Assembly: GCA_001936135.1 (NCBI GenBank)
Contig: CP012817.1
Span: 2,418,001 to 2,482,000 of the forward strand
Reading direction: 5' to 3'
Source of the DNA: Saccharomycopsis fibuligera x Saccharomycopsis cf. fibuligera
Taxonomy: Eukaryota > Ascomycota > Saccharomycetes > Ascoideales > Saccharomycopsidaceae
DNA length: 64,000 bases
Each line of letters opens with the position of its first letter. The stretch's first letter is position 1. Below the pieces are notes generated by a model, which was given only the letters and a program-made list of their open reading frames with translations, did not search any database and was not told where the DNA came from. A program made the translations under genes and the position numbers. Positions 19,669 to 29,655 of the stretch are shown piece after piece.

Positions 19669-20719
19669 ATGCTATCGTATTGCTGGTCATCGTGTATTCT
19701 TCTAGGATTGTCGCCTACCAGGATTTTGAGTTACCATCGCTTATGCGCCTACCGTAGATTGCGTGTGTTTTACGTATATGCAAGTCCCCAACATCGGAAC
19801 AACAACCATATTGTGGAAATTCATATATTCCTGAGATTATTTCTAGGATTCAATTAACATTAGACCTGATCTAAAAAGTGTTTTCTACTGGGAGTCTATG
19901 TTTCCGGTAAAATGCTGACTTTCACGGAGTTGTAATTTTATAAAAAATGTTGGAGTATTAATAGGCTTTGGTAGTATTGGTTTACTGCAACTACCTCTAT
20001 ATTACGCTACGTTTCTTAGCTAAAGATAATACGTTATCAAAAAAATCTTTTCTCAGGTAAAATTATTGGCCAACCAAGAAATTCTTTATATATAAACTAC
20101 TTTTGCATACATAATGCTTAATTTAAAATCATTCCTTGTAAATGATATTTAGACTGGAAACTATCACAATATCCAGATAGGCAAAACAGCTACTAAGGGC
20201 TTCCGTCATTTAAAAAAATAAAATTGCGTATTGTACGCCGGATCCCACACCAGATTTTGTCTGACGAATAGATGGCATCTACATACAGAGCTATGTTGTC
20301 AAAAATTATTTTGAAGCATCAATAGCAATGAAACGAGCCCTTGCATTTGAACCACTTTTTGTTACAACAAAACCAATAATGGTTACTTGCCAAACCTTTT
20401 TACCCGTATTGATTTTTTGAGGATTATTACCATGCACAATGATTGCGATTTACCAACAAAAGCTTCTCAGCTGACGCTTACCATTACCATGAGGATTTTG
20501 GGATTCCCGGGTGAATACTAACACGACAACATGGCAAAAAAAACTTTTTACTAGAATTTGCTTTAGCTACAAAATTGCCAGCCCTTACAAATTATGGCTG
20601 CTTCTTGCGTTGCTTTCTGTGTATACTAGCAGCTTAGGAATTATAACTATGGATCAGTAGAGCTGAAACACTGTCAATCTTGTAGTTGACATATCCGATC
20701 ACTGCAGGCCCTTTATAGG

Positions 20720-20752
20720 TACCCGGATATTATGATGATAAAAGTCCGGGTA
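20720..20752. promoter_or_regulatory. Inverted pair of Reb1-like sites upstream of ZUO1
   Basis: Perfect 8-bp arms TACCCGGA (20720-20727) and TCCGGGTA (20745-20752) surround a 17-bp spacer. The distal arm in context reads GTTACCCGGA on the minus strand, matching the general regulatory factor Reb1 site TTACCCG. A single TTACCCG also occurs near 20405. Confidence 0.5.
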
Positions 20753-20886
20753 ACTTACAACTTAGTTTTTTTCTCTTTTTTCTGGCGGATCGCATAAAAT
20801 TTTTTTTAACGATAATGAACAAAAAAGTAAAAAATTGAAGTATTGCGATAATTGATTCGATATAATAACAACTAGCAAATATCATA

Positions 20887-20920
20887 ACAACAACAACAAC
20901 AACAACAAACAACAACAACA
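20887..20920 (+). repeat. CAA leader repeat before ZUO1
   Basis: About eleven CAA units with one interruption run directly into the ZUO1 ATG, forming an unstructured 5' leader. Confidence 0.85.
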
Positions 20921-22204
20921 ATGTCTTCAATTACCTTGCCACCAGCAAATGGTGCCACCACAGGCGTTAGCAGTAAATTTTCTGAACCAGTTCGTCGTCC
21001 AGTGGAACCAGTGGGTCGTTATTTCTTGGCTCATGCCGCCAGAACCATTAGAGGTCACACTTGGTCTGAATATGAAAAGTTGGAAGCCGAGAAAAATACT
21101 AAAGTTGTTGATGAAAGTGATGAAAATGGATTAGACCTTGATGAAGAGCAATCCCCAGAATTGTTGAGTCATGATCCAAGAGAGTGGAAGACTGCTGATT
21201 TGTATGCTGCTTTAGGTTTATCCAAGTATCGTTACAGAGCCAGTACTACTGATATCAGAACTGCTCACAGAGCAGCAGTATTGAAACATCATCCTGATAA
21301 GAAGGCTGAAAAAGGTGGCTTGGATCAAGACGGGTTCTTCAAGATTATTCAAAAAGCTTACGAAACTTTGATGGACCCAATTCAAAGAAAAAGATACGAT
21401 TCCGTTGATGAAAACGCTAATGTTGCTCCTCCGGTGCCAAAGACCGACTACGATTTCTTTGAAGCTTGGGGTCCAGTGTTTGAATCTGAAGCTAGATTTT
21501 CCAAAAAGCAACCAGTGCCACTTTTGGGTGACATGAACACTTCCAAGCCTGAAGTTGAAAGTTTTTACAACTTTTGGTATAAGTTTGACTCTTGGAGAAC
21601 TTTTGAATTTGCTGATGAAGATGTTCCAGATGACTCTTCCAACAGAGACCATAAACGTTATATAGAAAGAAAAAACAAGGCTGCTAGAGATAAGAAGAAG
21701 ACTGATGACAACAAAAGATTGTTGAAATTGGTTGACCGTGCCATTAGTGAAGATCCAAGAATTAAATTATTCAAGCAAAAGGAAAAAGAAGAAAAAGCCA
21801 GAAAGAAGTGGGAAAGAGAAGCTGGTTCCAGAAAAGCTGCTGAAGAAGCTAAAGCAAAAGCTGAAGCTGAAGCCAAGGCTAAAGCAGAAGCTGAAGCTCT
21901 TGCTAAAAACGAAAAAGAAAACAAAAAGAAGGCCAAAGAAGCCGCCAAGAGTGCTAAGAAGAAGAACAAGAGATCTATTAGAAATGCTCCAAAAGAAGCT
22001 AACTATTTCGGCGATGACAATAAAGCTGATGCTATTGAATCTGATGTTAGTTTGTTGGTGGAATCTTTTGATGATTTGACTTTGGGTGAAGTTGCAAAGA
22101 ACATTGCTGGTGGTAATGCTAAAGAAGTACTCGCTAAGGTTGCTAAGGATTTGGTTAGTGAGGGAAAAGTTGCTGCTTCTTCCCTTAAATACTTCAGTGC
22201 TTAA
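20921..22204 (+). CDS. ZUO1: Ribosome-associated J-protein zuotin
   Basis: A 427-residue class C J-protein (433 in S. cerevisiae). With Ssz1 it forms the ribosome-associated complex that stimulates Ssb Hsp70 on nascent chains. The J domain lies at about 85-165 with the HPD motif in AVLKHHPDKKAEKGG. The zuotin homology domain follows (KPEVESFYNFWYKFDSWRTF), then a highly charged Ala/Lys/Glu-rich helix (about 250-350) that binds the ribosome, and a C-terminal four-helix-bundle region (LLVESFDDLTLGEVAKNIAG). Strong codon bias and the CAA leader fit an abundant translation-associated protein. Confidence 0.97.
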   Translation: MSSITLPPANGATTGVSSKFSEPVRRPVEPVGRYFLAHAARTIRGHTWSEYEKLEAEKNTKVVDESDENGLDLDEEQSPELLSHDPREWKTADLYAALGLSKYRYRASTTDIRTAHRAAVLKHHPDKKAEKGGLDQDGFFKIIQKAYETLMDPIQRKRYDSVDENANVAPPVPKTDYDFFEAWGPVFESEARFSKKQPVPLLGDMNTSKPEVESFYNFWYKFDSWRTFEFADEDVPDDSSNRDHKRYIERKNKAARDKKKTDDNKRLLKLVDRAISEDPRIKLFKQKEKEEKARKKWEREAGSRKAAEEAKAKAEAEAKAKAEAEALAKNEKENKKKAKEAAKSAKKKNKRSIRNAPKEANYFGDDNKADAIESDVSLLVESFDDLTLGEVAKNIAGGNAKEVLAKVAKDLVSEGKVAASSLKYFSA

Positions 22205-22984
22205 GCTAGTTGCACATTTTTTAATATAGTTGGTCATATTTTTTTATTTTTAAATTATTTTTTATCAATTTTTTGCGCACTTTTTTTTTTTTTTGAAATA
22301 AGACTTTCATGTACTAATATTCGTCAGCTTTATAGCTTCTGTGTTGTTGCTTTTTTGTATCTTTGCATCTTGTATCTTTTTGATCAATAGGGTCTGCAAA
22401 AGTGCATGAAGTTTGGGTAGAAGGATCTGCAAACTTGCCAAATTGCAAAAACTGGGGCAGTGTCAATATAAAACAAATAAACAACCAATCAAATCATTAC
22501 AATACTACCACATGCCAAGTTTTCTTAGCAAATCTCAACCTTTTGTATTTGACAAACACTCAATCATCTTGAATCATCGCAAGGAGCTTGCGCCCATTTG
22601 CATCTTATGTATTATGCTTGCGAAGCCTGACAGATTGTGTCAAATTGAAATCGGCCCATCTATGGTTATGCAGCCCGTGCGCAACGTTGAGACAAATGTA
22701 ATAATCCATTGATCGCTGAAAGGTCAATGGCGATGATGGCTTTTGAAACAGTACAATACAAGAAAGTCAACTGCTATTGGTATTCTTACGCTGAAATAGT
22801 CGCTTGAGGAAGGAAATTTCCATTACAGTTGCAATAAATTGCTCTACTTTTTTTTTACTTTACAAACAGAGTTAAAATCTTGTTGAAAGTCTGTTATCTT
22901 ATTAATCATTCGCCACTTTTTGCTCTCACATACACACACGAAATCAGTTAATTATTGAAGTGACCAGTTTCCTTAAGTTTAAAA
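22205..22984. other. ZUO1-GLC8 intergenic region
   Basis: 780 bases with a T12 run near 22280. An open frame at 22413-22712 lacks an ATG start. Nothing else recognised. Confidence 0.5.
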
Positions 22985-23683
22985 ATGTCAGATGATAACA
23001 GTGACCTGCAACCTAAGGGAATTTTGAGAAATGCACAAACCCACGACTATGCATCGTCATTACAATCCAGTTATGATCGGAAATTAGTATTGGAAAACAC
23101 CAAAAAAAATGCCGAGTTATTCAAGCAGGGACAAACTGAAGGAGATAAAATCAGACAACAAATTGCAAAAAAGAAGAAACTTTCTGATGATAATGTTCAA
23201 TTCAACAAGGAAAATTTGGCTGAAAACGATAAATTGAAAGCATCGATGACGTTTACTAAGATTGACGAGCCAAAAACTCCGTATCAGGGTCCGATAAACG
23301 AAGAAAATGATTATTATAGGCTGGATAATGAAGAAGAGATACCGGATTTCACTCTTGGTGAAGGAGAAGATGATAATGATGATGATGATAATGGCGGGCA
23401 TGCTCATACTGGGCTTGAGTCCTTACATGGTAGTAAGATCATTCCTGCTGATGAAGTAGCTAAGGCCAAGAGAGAAAGAGGCGAAAAGGAAGATTCTAAG
23501 GTACTTGAAGCCGAAAAGAATGAAGCAAAGGAGCAGGAAGAACAAGAAGAGAACTTAACTCCGGAACAACTCAAACATAAAAAATTTGAAGAGATGAGAA
23601 AGAAGCATTATCATAATGAAGTTGTAAAACCATTGAAAGCACAAAAGATTTTAGATGCTGAAGAGGATGAAGATGAGGAATAA
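22985..23683 (+). CDS. GLC8: Protein phosphatase 1 regulator Glc8 (inhibitor-2 family)
   Basis: A 232-residue disordered, acidic protein of the inhibitor-2 family. The three family signatures are in order: KGILRN near the N-terminus, the DEPKTPYQGP motif around residue 97 (the TPY threonine is phosphorylated in homologues), and the C-terminal KKFEEMRKKHYHNEV helix with the HYxNE motif that occupies the PP1 active site. In S. cerevisiae Glc8 activates Glc7 after Pho85 phosphorylation. An acidic Asp/Asn run at about 127-135 is coded by GAT repeats. Confidence 0.93.
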   Translation: MSDDNSDLQPKGILRNAQTHDYASSLQSSYDRKLVLENTKKNAELFKQGQTEGDKIRQQIAKKKKLSDDNVQFNKENLAENDKLKASMTFTKIDEPKTPYQGPINEENDYYRLDNEEEIPDFTLGEGEDDNDDDDNGGHAHTGLESLHGSKIIPADEVAKAKRERGEKEDSKVLEAEKNEAKEQEEQEENLTPEQLKHKKFEEMRKKHYHNEVVKPLKAQKILDAEEDEDEE

Positions 23684-23980
23684 TAGACTACTTAGTGGCT
23701 TACTTGAGGATGCATTTTCTTTTGTTGCACTCGCACTCTCTACAAGTTAGGTTTCAATATATTTTTTAATTTATTTGCAATAGCTACGATTTAACGGTTT
23801 TCTGTTTATTTCTGTCACATTCTTTTTCTTAAAATTTGTTTTCCTTCCCTTATCTTTTCTTATTTCATTTATGATTGTTCTCTATATGCTATAATACAAA
23901 ATCACGATAATAAAAAAACTCGACAAAAAAGTTCTACACTTTAAGACCGTTTAACCTCCTACTGACGCTTTCAAACATGT

Positions 23981-25630
23981 TCATTGGTCCTTCTTTAGCA
24001 CAAGTTGCTTTCCTTGAAAATCCTGACTATAGTATGATTTTGCCCGAATGAATCCAAACACAAAATTGGATCCAAATACCCAAACGCAAAGAATCACCAA
24101 AAATACCACAAACGCTTTTAAACCAATTGGCTCAACTAAACTATTTACAATGATACCCAATGCCTCGGCCCCAACGCTAGCATAATATGTGTTTGTTAAT
24201 GGGCTTTTATTCATGCATTTTTCCCACTCAAAACATTGTCTTTCTAATGCCGGGGCCATATTATCAGGATCACAATTGTTTTTCCGGTAATTGTTGGCAC
24301 ATATTGCTGCTTCCATCATCACCTCTGCTGACTTTTCATGTAGCTTTGTCGTTATATCAGACCTAATGGATCGAAGCGTTGAAAACCCAATATATAATAC
24401 CGCTCCCATAGTAGCCACGTTGAAAAATAATTGTAAGTAGGAGGATATGAGATATGGTGCTGGTGCTCTGTGTAAGTTATCGCTTGACCATGGCGAGGGA
24501 AGATCATCATGGTTATCTTGATAATTTTTGTCTTGTGGATTGGAACTTGAGTTAAAATAGTTTGTGTGGCTGTCCTGATTGGAAGCAAATGGGGTATTGC
24601 GATTGTCGTGATAGTGGTAATGATTGTGCATTTGTAGTTGAATTGGTTTATCGCCCCATGTAGTATTATTAATCGTGTCAAATACCAATTTTTCTTTCAG
24701 AGTTTTCCTATATCTAAGTGGTACACTACCTTGAATTACTGAACCAATATCACCTTCGCTATCTGTGCCTTGAGTGAGCTTTCGAGGAGGTTTGCTTTTG
24801 TTTCCTTTTTGGTTCGGGATATTTTCATAATCGCTAGTTTCATCTGTTGACAGCATTTGCGTTTCATTACCATTAGGGTTGGTTGTCAGCCTCAAGGAAG
24901 TGTTTTTAGAAGTACAACTGTGCAGTTGTTCCAAATATTCGTTTGACCTGTGGTTTTGACGTTTATATGTAGGATCATCGTTCATAATTGAAAAAACATT
25001 CTTATGTGGGGTATCAATGTTTTCAAGTTCCCCATGATCTTGAATACCAACAAGCGTCTCCAAGTTTTCCAATCTCTTCAATAACGTATGCTTTGCTAGA
25101 CCTGCTCCTAACTGAGTTGGAGAGAAGACCGCCTGCCCAGCATTTGAGATGCTGGTAAAGAAATTATCAAGAGTAGAACTACTGGTGTTAAGATTGTCAT
25201 TGTTGATATGCTGCTCGCACTGCTGTTGATTTGTTGATCTCTTCTCTATATTGCCATCATATATGTCATTATCTATTTCCATAGGCACCGGTTGATATTG
25301 TGCTTCTTCTCCATATGTATCATTATCATTATTATTATTCCACAAAGGCATATCGTCATTACACTCTACTTCTATTGTCTCTAATGATCCTTCTTCGTAA
25401 CCTCCACTGGGCTCCGATATGTCAAGGGTTGCTATCGGAACAGACGCCACTTCTGGGTCGTTAACTTCATTCAAAGACAAGTGAAGAAGATCACCAGCCT
25501 CCATAGCAAATACTGGAACTATATTAAATGAGTTTCTGTCTTTTGGGGCGCTAAAATAATCATTACTACCGCGATCATCTTCATCGTTATAACACACCGC
25601 GATTATAATAAAAAATGCAGTAGGTCGCAT
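23981..25630 (-). CDS. BRL1: Nuclear-envelope/ER membrane protein Brl1 (Brr6 family)
   Basis: 549 residues if the first ATG is used. The C-terminal Brr6/Brl1 domain (about 390-545) has two transmembrane segments around a lumenal loop with four conserved cysteines, seen in ANNYRKNNCDP, ERQCFEWEKCMN and the upstream AICANN. An adjacent amphipathic helix is expected in the family. Brl1 and Brr6 promote fusion of inner and outer nuclear membranes during pore assembly. The long N-terminal half is polar and Asn/Gln-rich. The first 14 residues are hydrophobic and atypical; Met43 (25502-25504, MEAGDLLHLS) may be the true start. Choice between BRL1 and BRR6 rests on the long N-terminus. Confidence 0.88.
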   Translation of the reverse strand: MRPTAFFIIIAVCYNDEDDRGSNDYFSAPKDRNSFNIVPVFAMEAGDLLHLSLNEVNDPEVASVPIATLDISEPSGGYEEGSLETIEVECNDDMPLWNNNNDNDTYGEEAQYQPVPMEIDNDIYDGNIEKRSTNQQQCEQHINNDNLNTSSSTLDNFFTSISNAGQAVFSPTQLGAGLAKHTLLKRLENLETLVGIQDHGELENIDTPHKNVFSIMNDDPTYKRQNHRSNEYLEQLHSCTSKNTSLRLTTNPNGNETQMLSTDETSDYENIPNQKGNKSKPPRKLTQGTDSEGDIGSVIQGSVPLRYRKTLKEKLVFDTINNTTWGDKPIQLQMHNHYHYHDNRNTPFASNQDSHTNYFNSSSNPQDKNYQDNHDDLPSPWSSDNLHRAPAPYLISSYLQLFFNVATMGAVLYIGFSTLRSIRSDITTKLHEKSAEVMMEAAICANNYRKNNCDPDNMAPALERQCFEWEKCMNKSPLTNTYYASVGAEALGIIVNSLVEPIGLKAFVVFLVILCVWVFGSNFVFGFIRAKSYYSQDFQGKQLVLKKDQ

Positions 25631-25872
25631 TTGGTAACAAATCGAGTCACGCTTTTAATCATGTGATTTCAAGATGACCTGTGCCACAATATTTGTTTTT
25701 CCCTTGTTTTGCCGCTACTTTTTCCCATATATATGTATAGAACAAAAGGAAGCTCTTCCAAAAGACATCACTTAGCCGAGCTGGATATTTTCTCATGAGT
25801 GGCAATAATAGTACATAAACATATTGTCCCACCTATCTTTTTCATACCAAAATAGCAACACGATTATTAATA
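25631..25872. promoter_or_regulatory. Divergent promoter BRL1 / SKP1
   Basis: 242 bases with a TATA-like stretch (CATATATATGTATAG) at about 25725-25740, some 135 bases before SKP1. Confidence 0.45.
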
Positions 25873-26367
25873 ATGTCAACTAAAAAAATCATTTTGATTA
25901 CTTCTGACAAACAAAGATTTCCAGTTGAATTGGCAGTTGCTGAGAAATCAGTGTTAATCAAGAACTTGATTAAGGATCTTGGTGATGACGATGACGATGA
26001 AGAAATGGAAATCCCTACTCCTAATGTCAGAGCTGCCGTTATGTCTAAGGTATTAGAATGGGCTGAACATCACAAAGATGACCGTTTCCCAGACGTTGAT
26101 GATGAAGACATCAGAAAATCCACCCCTGTTGATGAATGGGATAAGTCATTTTTGGAAGTTGACCAAGAAATGTTATATGAAATCATATTGGCTGCTAACT
26201 ATTTGAATATTAGACCATTGTTGGACGCTGGTTGTAAAGTTGTTGCTGAAATGATCAGAGGAAAATCTCCAGAAGAAATCAGAAAGGTCTTCAACATTCA
26301 CAACGACTTCACGCCTGAAGAAGAAGCTGCCATTAAAAGAGAAAATGAATGGGCGGAAGATCGTTAA
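25873..26367 (+). CDS. SKP1: SCF ubiquitin ligase adaptor Skp1
   Basis: A 164-residue Skp1 (194 in S. cerevisiae, which has a longer acidic insert). It bridges cullin Cdc53 and F-box proteins and is also part of the CBF3 kinetochore complex and RAVE. The POZ fold at the N-terminus (about 1-110; [18 protein letters not shown]) carries a short Asp-rich insert at 37-45. The F-box-binding C-terminus has [30 protein letters not shown] and ends EENEWAEDR-like ([10 protein letters not shown]). Confidence 0.98.
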   Translation: MSTKKIILITSDKQRFPVELAVAEKSVLIKNLIKDLGDDDDDEEMEIPTPNVRAAVMSKVLEWAEHHKDDRFPDVDDEDIRKSTPVDEWDKSFLEVDQEMLYEIILAANYLNIRPLLDAGCKVVAEMIRGKSPEEIRKVFNIHNDFTPEEEAAIKRENEWAEDR

Positions 26368-26888
26368 TGTTTGTTGAATGTGTCTTGTGTACTTTTTGTT
26401 TTAGTTTTATTTTGCTTCATTTCTACGTTTATTTATCAAACATCCCAGTGTATATAATGGTTTAAACTGCTTACTTTTACAAAACAATTCAAACCAGTAA
26501 TTTTCTCTAGTAATCTTGTTATCTACACAAAGTGGTTAATTCAAAAACAAGCCTCTGTAAATGAATTACACACTTTTGATGTTGTACCGCCAAAATGTAG
26601 TCAGCAGCACTAGAAGCTCGTGCTTTGCTATTTGCTGCTTAGAGGCCCCAGGAGAAGGAGAAATATCAAAACATACAGCAAACGCATGTGGCGTTGCACA
26701 TGACAGTACTCATCGCTTTTTCCCCGTACGTTTAACTGATATACCTTGCATTTTAAACAAGCGTTTAGTCCAGTTTCTTCACTCGTGGTCCGACAAAACC
26801 ACCATATTCACAAGATGATTAATGGCGTCTGAACATTGAACTGGTCACTATTTCACTCCTTGGATATTTCTGCTATTGTTTTGTTGAT
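26368..26888. other. SKP1 downstream / patatin-like gene upstream region
   Basis: 521 bases. An 85-codon ATG frame (26561-26818) has no recognisable features and is not called. Otherwise nothing. Confidence 0.5.
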
Positions 26889-29036
26889 ATGTACTTTTTT
26901 CATTCGGCAATCAAGTTAGTAGTCTTGATAATATTCTGGCCGCTAACAATCATTATCAAAAGCTACACAAACTACAACAATTACTATGCGCTAAAAAATC
27001 TCAAAACAGAACTTAGGAAGGCCAAATCCTTTGAAGCATGGTTGTTGATAGCTAATAAGATTGACAACTTTTTGGGTAAGAATGAGTGGAGAAAAAGATG
27101 CACTTCTAAAAAATATGATTACAAGCTAATATACCACAGAACCACTTCGCTAAGAGACGCTAGAGAGAAACAAGATATTTCTAGAATTATATCTTTGTTC
27201 AACAGTGGATTGATACGAGATTTTGGCGGTATATCTGACAAGAATCTTTTTAACAATAGTTATTTGGGTACCAAATTCTTGATTCATGACTACATTAATG
27301 AAGTACTCAGCTGCTTAGAATTTATTAATCAGTATAATAACGAGTTGTACAACAATAGTGATGATTTAGTGGACTTGAAATTGAGATTTTATCATAATGC
27401 AAAGCAAACTTTTGGTAGTACCGCTCTTGTACTACAAGGAGGCTCAATTTTCGGAATGTATCATTTGGGCGCAATAAAGACTCTTTATCAGAACAACCTA
27501 CTCCCAAAAATTATTAGTGGTAGTTATTTTGGTTCAATATTTGCTTGTGTCGTTTGTTTATTATGTTCCGAAGATTACGTAAAATCAAGCGGGGGTAAAA
27601 ATATTCTTGATTTTTTCAATAATTTCCATAACGAGTTAATAACTTTTGGAAAAGTACAAGAGCCGGAATTATTTAAAAAGACAAGTGAAATGTCAATTGC
27701 TTTATGGTTAAATTTTTACAGAAAAAGCTATACACCAGAAATTTATTTGTTATTGAAATACGTCAAATGGAAACTAGGAGATCAGACATTTGAAGAGCTT
27801 TACAGCAAAAGCAGCAAGATTTTGAATTTGGTGATATATACTACCGACAAATCACTACCCTCAATTGTCAATTACATAACTTCTCCAAACATGGTGGTTT
27901 GGAGCGCACTTTATGCATCAATAGGTACTGAAATTTTAGGAGACGATATTCAATTATTGGTGAAAAATTTGAAGAATGAGATTGTTCCCTGGAACAATTT
28001 TAATGAAGTAATTAATGATGAGGAGTTAAAATCTTTCGAAGAAGAACAAAAACATAGCTTTTCTGATGATGTTGCTGATGATGAGCAGTATTTTGAGTTG
28101 AATAAAAATAAAGACAAAAATACTAACAAGTACATCAAAACACGATTTTTAGGGCCGCATGAAGTTGGAAATGACGTCGAATCTCCGTATGAAAGACTTA
28201 CTGAATTGTTTAATGTAAACCATTTTATTGTCAGTTTAGCAAGATTATACTTCAAGCCATTGGTTATGAATGATATCCGACATGATCTACATTTTGTGAA
28301 ACCGTTTAATGACTTAGATAAAATCATAGAAGAGGCCAAAGAAAAAAGAAATGAACGGCAAATTATTATCAATGAATCGCAGCAGAGTCTAAAGAGTAAT
28401 AACTCAACTAAAGGGAAAAATAGTAAAATATCAGGCAGCAGCAACAACAAAAACAACAACAACAACAACAGCAACAACAATAGCAAACGTGAAGCAAAGC
28501 CGGCTATTGCTAAAAAATGTAAAAATTGGCGTGAAACATTATATTATAGTAGCATTATTGAAATATGGCTACTACCTTTCACTATTCTTATAAATTTAGT
28601 TGCAAATTTAATAAGTAACATTACTACATTAATTGCTACTCCATCATACACTTACATAAAGTTTTCCAAAAATTTGCAGAAAGTTATCAACTTAGAGATT
28701 CAATATAGATTCAATATTTTAGCGAATATTCGGATTTTCAGGAAAAACAGGATTTTTCAGCTTTTAAAAAAGCTCACTGTGGATGAAAAGACTCCTAAGC
28801 TCAGCAGCAGCGAAATCACCATTGTACCCAATGTAAAAGATTTTTTTGACAGTTGGAGATCTGCTTCGATTGTGAATGATATCACTGAGGAAAATTTGGA
28901 AAAAAGTATTAGTGCTACAATTAAATTTGGGGAGAAAAGCGTTTGGGCTCTTTTGCCAATATTGTGGGTTCGCTGTTCCATTGAATTTGCTCTTGATGAC
29001 CTTTATAATCGTACTAAAGAGAAGAGAAAGATATGA
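26889..29036 (+). CDS. Patatin-family (Tgl3/4/5-like) protein lacking the catalytic dyad
   Basis: A 715-residue homologue of the lipid-droplet triacylglycerol lipases Tgl3-5. A hydrophobic N-terminal segment (about 8-25) is followed by the DUF3336-type region (FEAWLLIANKIDNFLGKNEWR) and a patatin domain (about 175-435). The oxyanion-loop motif QGGSIFGMYHLG is kept. The nucleophile elbow, GxSxG in active members, reads G211-S-Y213-F-G215, with Tyr where the Ser should be. The Asp-Gly of the dyad aligns with Leu421-Gly422 in RFLGPHEVGNDV, before the well-conserved ELFNVNHFIVS. Both substitutions are plain in the DNA and neither involves CTG. It is probably a pseudoenzyme with a structural or regulatory role. 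An Asn-rich linker lies near 520-535. Confidence 0.85.
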   Translation: MYFFHSAIKLVVLIIFWPLTIIIKSYTNYNNYYALKNLKTELRKAKSFEAWLLIANKIDNFLGKNEWRKRCTSKKYDYKLIYHRTTSLRDAREKQDISRIISLFNSGLIRDFGGISDKNLFNNSYLGTKFLIHDYINEVLSCLEFINQYNNELYNNSDDLVDLKLRFYHNAKQTFGSTALVLQGGSIFGMYHLGAIKTLYQNNLLPKIISGSYFGSIFACVVCLLCSEDYVKSSGGKNILDFFNNFHNELITFGKVQEPELFKKTSEMSIALWLNFYRKSYTPEIYLLLKYVKWKLGDQTFEELYSKSSKILNLVIYTTDKSLPSIVNYITSPNMVVWSALYASIGTEILGDDIQLLVKNLKNEIVPWNNFNEVINDEELKSFEEEQKHSFSDDVADDEQYFELNKNKDKNTNKYIKTRFLGPHEVGNDVESPYERLTELFNVNHFIVSLARLYFKPLVMNDIRHDLHFVKPFNDLDKIIEEAKEKRNERQIIINESQQSLKSNNSTKGKNSKISGSSNNKNNNNNNSNNNSKREAKPAIAKKCKNWRETLYYSSIIEIWLLPFTILINLVANLISNITTLIATPSYTYIKFSKNLQKVINLEIQYRFNILANIRIFRKNRIFQLLKKLTVDEKTPKLSSSEITIVPNVKDFFDSWRSASIVNDITEENLEKSISATIKFGEKSVWALLPILWVRCSIEFALDDLYNRTKEKRKI

Positions 29037-29655
29037 CTAGAGAAGTATTTCTTGATGATTTGTTTATTTAACTCAGTTTCACATACTATTTTGACGACAT
29101 TGTTTGAAAGAATTGACTTCAATAATCAGTTTTAATTATTCAATGAAAAAAAAGCAAAAAAATCTTACACAAAGAACAGTTTTTATAGTTCCACACAACC
29201 TAATTATACGTGTGGGCGCTTATCAGGCTCTTGTTTTCTTCAATTGAAACTTATTAATTATCTGTTTTTTACTTCATTGCTATATAATTTTCGCTCTCTG
29301 CTCTTCTTTCAATACCATCCTACTGAATGAATCTTCTCCTTTCAAACTGTTAATCAAATTTCTTGTAAGGATAATGTTATCAGCTTTTGAGATGCCTCCA
29401 TGACAGCAGTCATTAATTTTTTTTTTCAGCTGCATGCTATATGTAACAAAAATATATTACGTATATATATGCTTAATAACGCGCGAATCACACACACACC
29501 GCATCTTGTACTTTTCTGACGTATGTAATCGGGAAACCAGAAAAGGAGAAAAAGTTCAAGCTATAATTCTTGCGATGCTGCCGAACACGAAAGATAGCAT
29601 ATCCAGTATCATAGCTATAAAGAACGTGCAATCATCACAAATTACATTACCAGAA
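29037..29655. other. DID2 upstream region
   Basis: 619 bases between the patatin-like gene and DID2, AT-rich, with a TATA-like run near 29460-29470. No separate gene. Confidence 0.5.

Larger units (their letters stand above)
18710..20920. other. 2.2-kb divergent intergenic region ERV29 / ZUO1
   Basis: Unusually long. It holds a GC-rich island at about 18979-19200, a direct repeat at 19235-19277, a T38 run, an inverted repeat of Reb1-like sites at 20720-20752 and a CAA leader before ZUO1. No ORF with a credible ATG and family match, and no tRNA, is seen. Confidence 0.55.

Noticed and set aside
22413-22712. 99-codon frame between ZUO1 and GLC8
   Set aside because: Begins with TTG, not ATG, and has no family features.
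26561-26818. 85-codon ATG frame before the patatin-like gene
   Set aside because: No recognisable features; in the expected promoter of the downstream gene.
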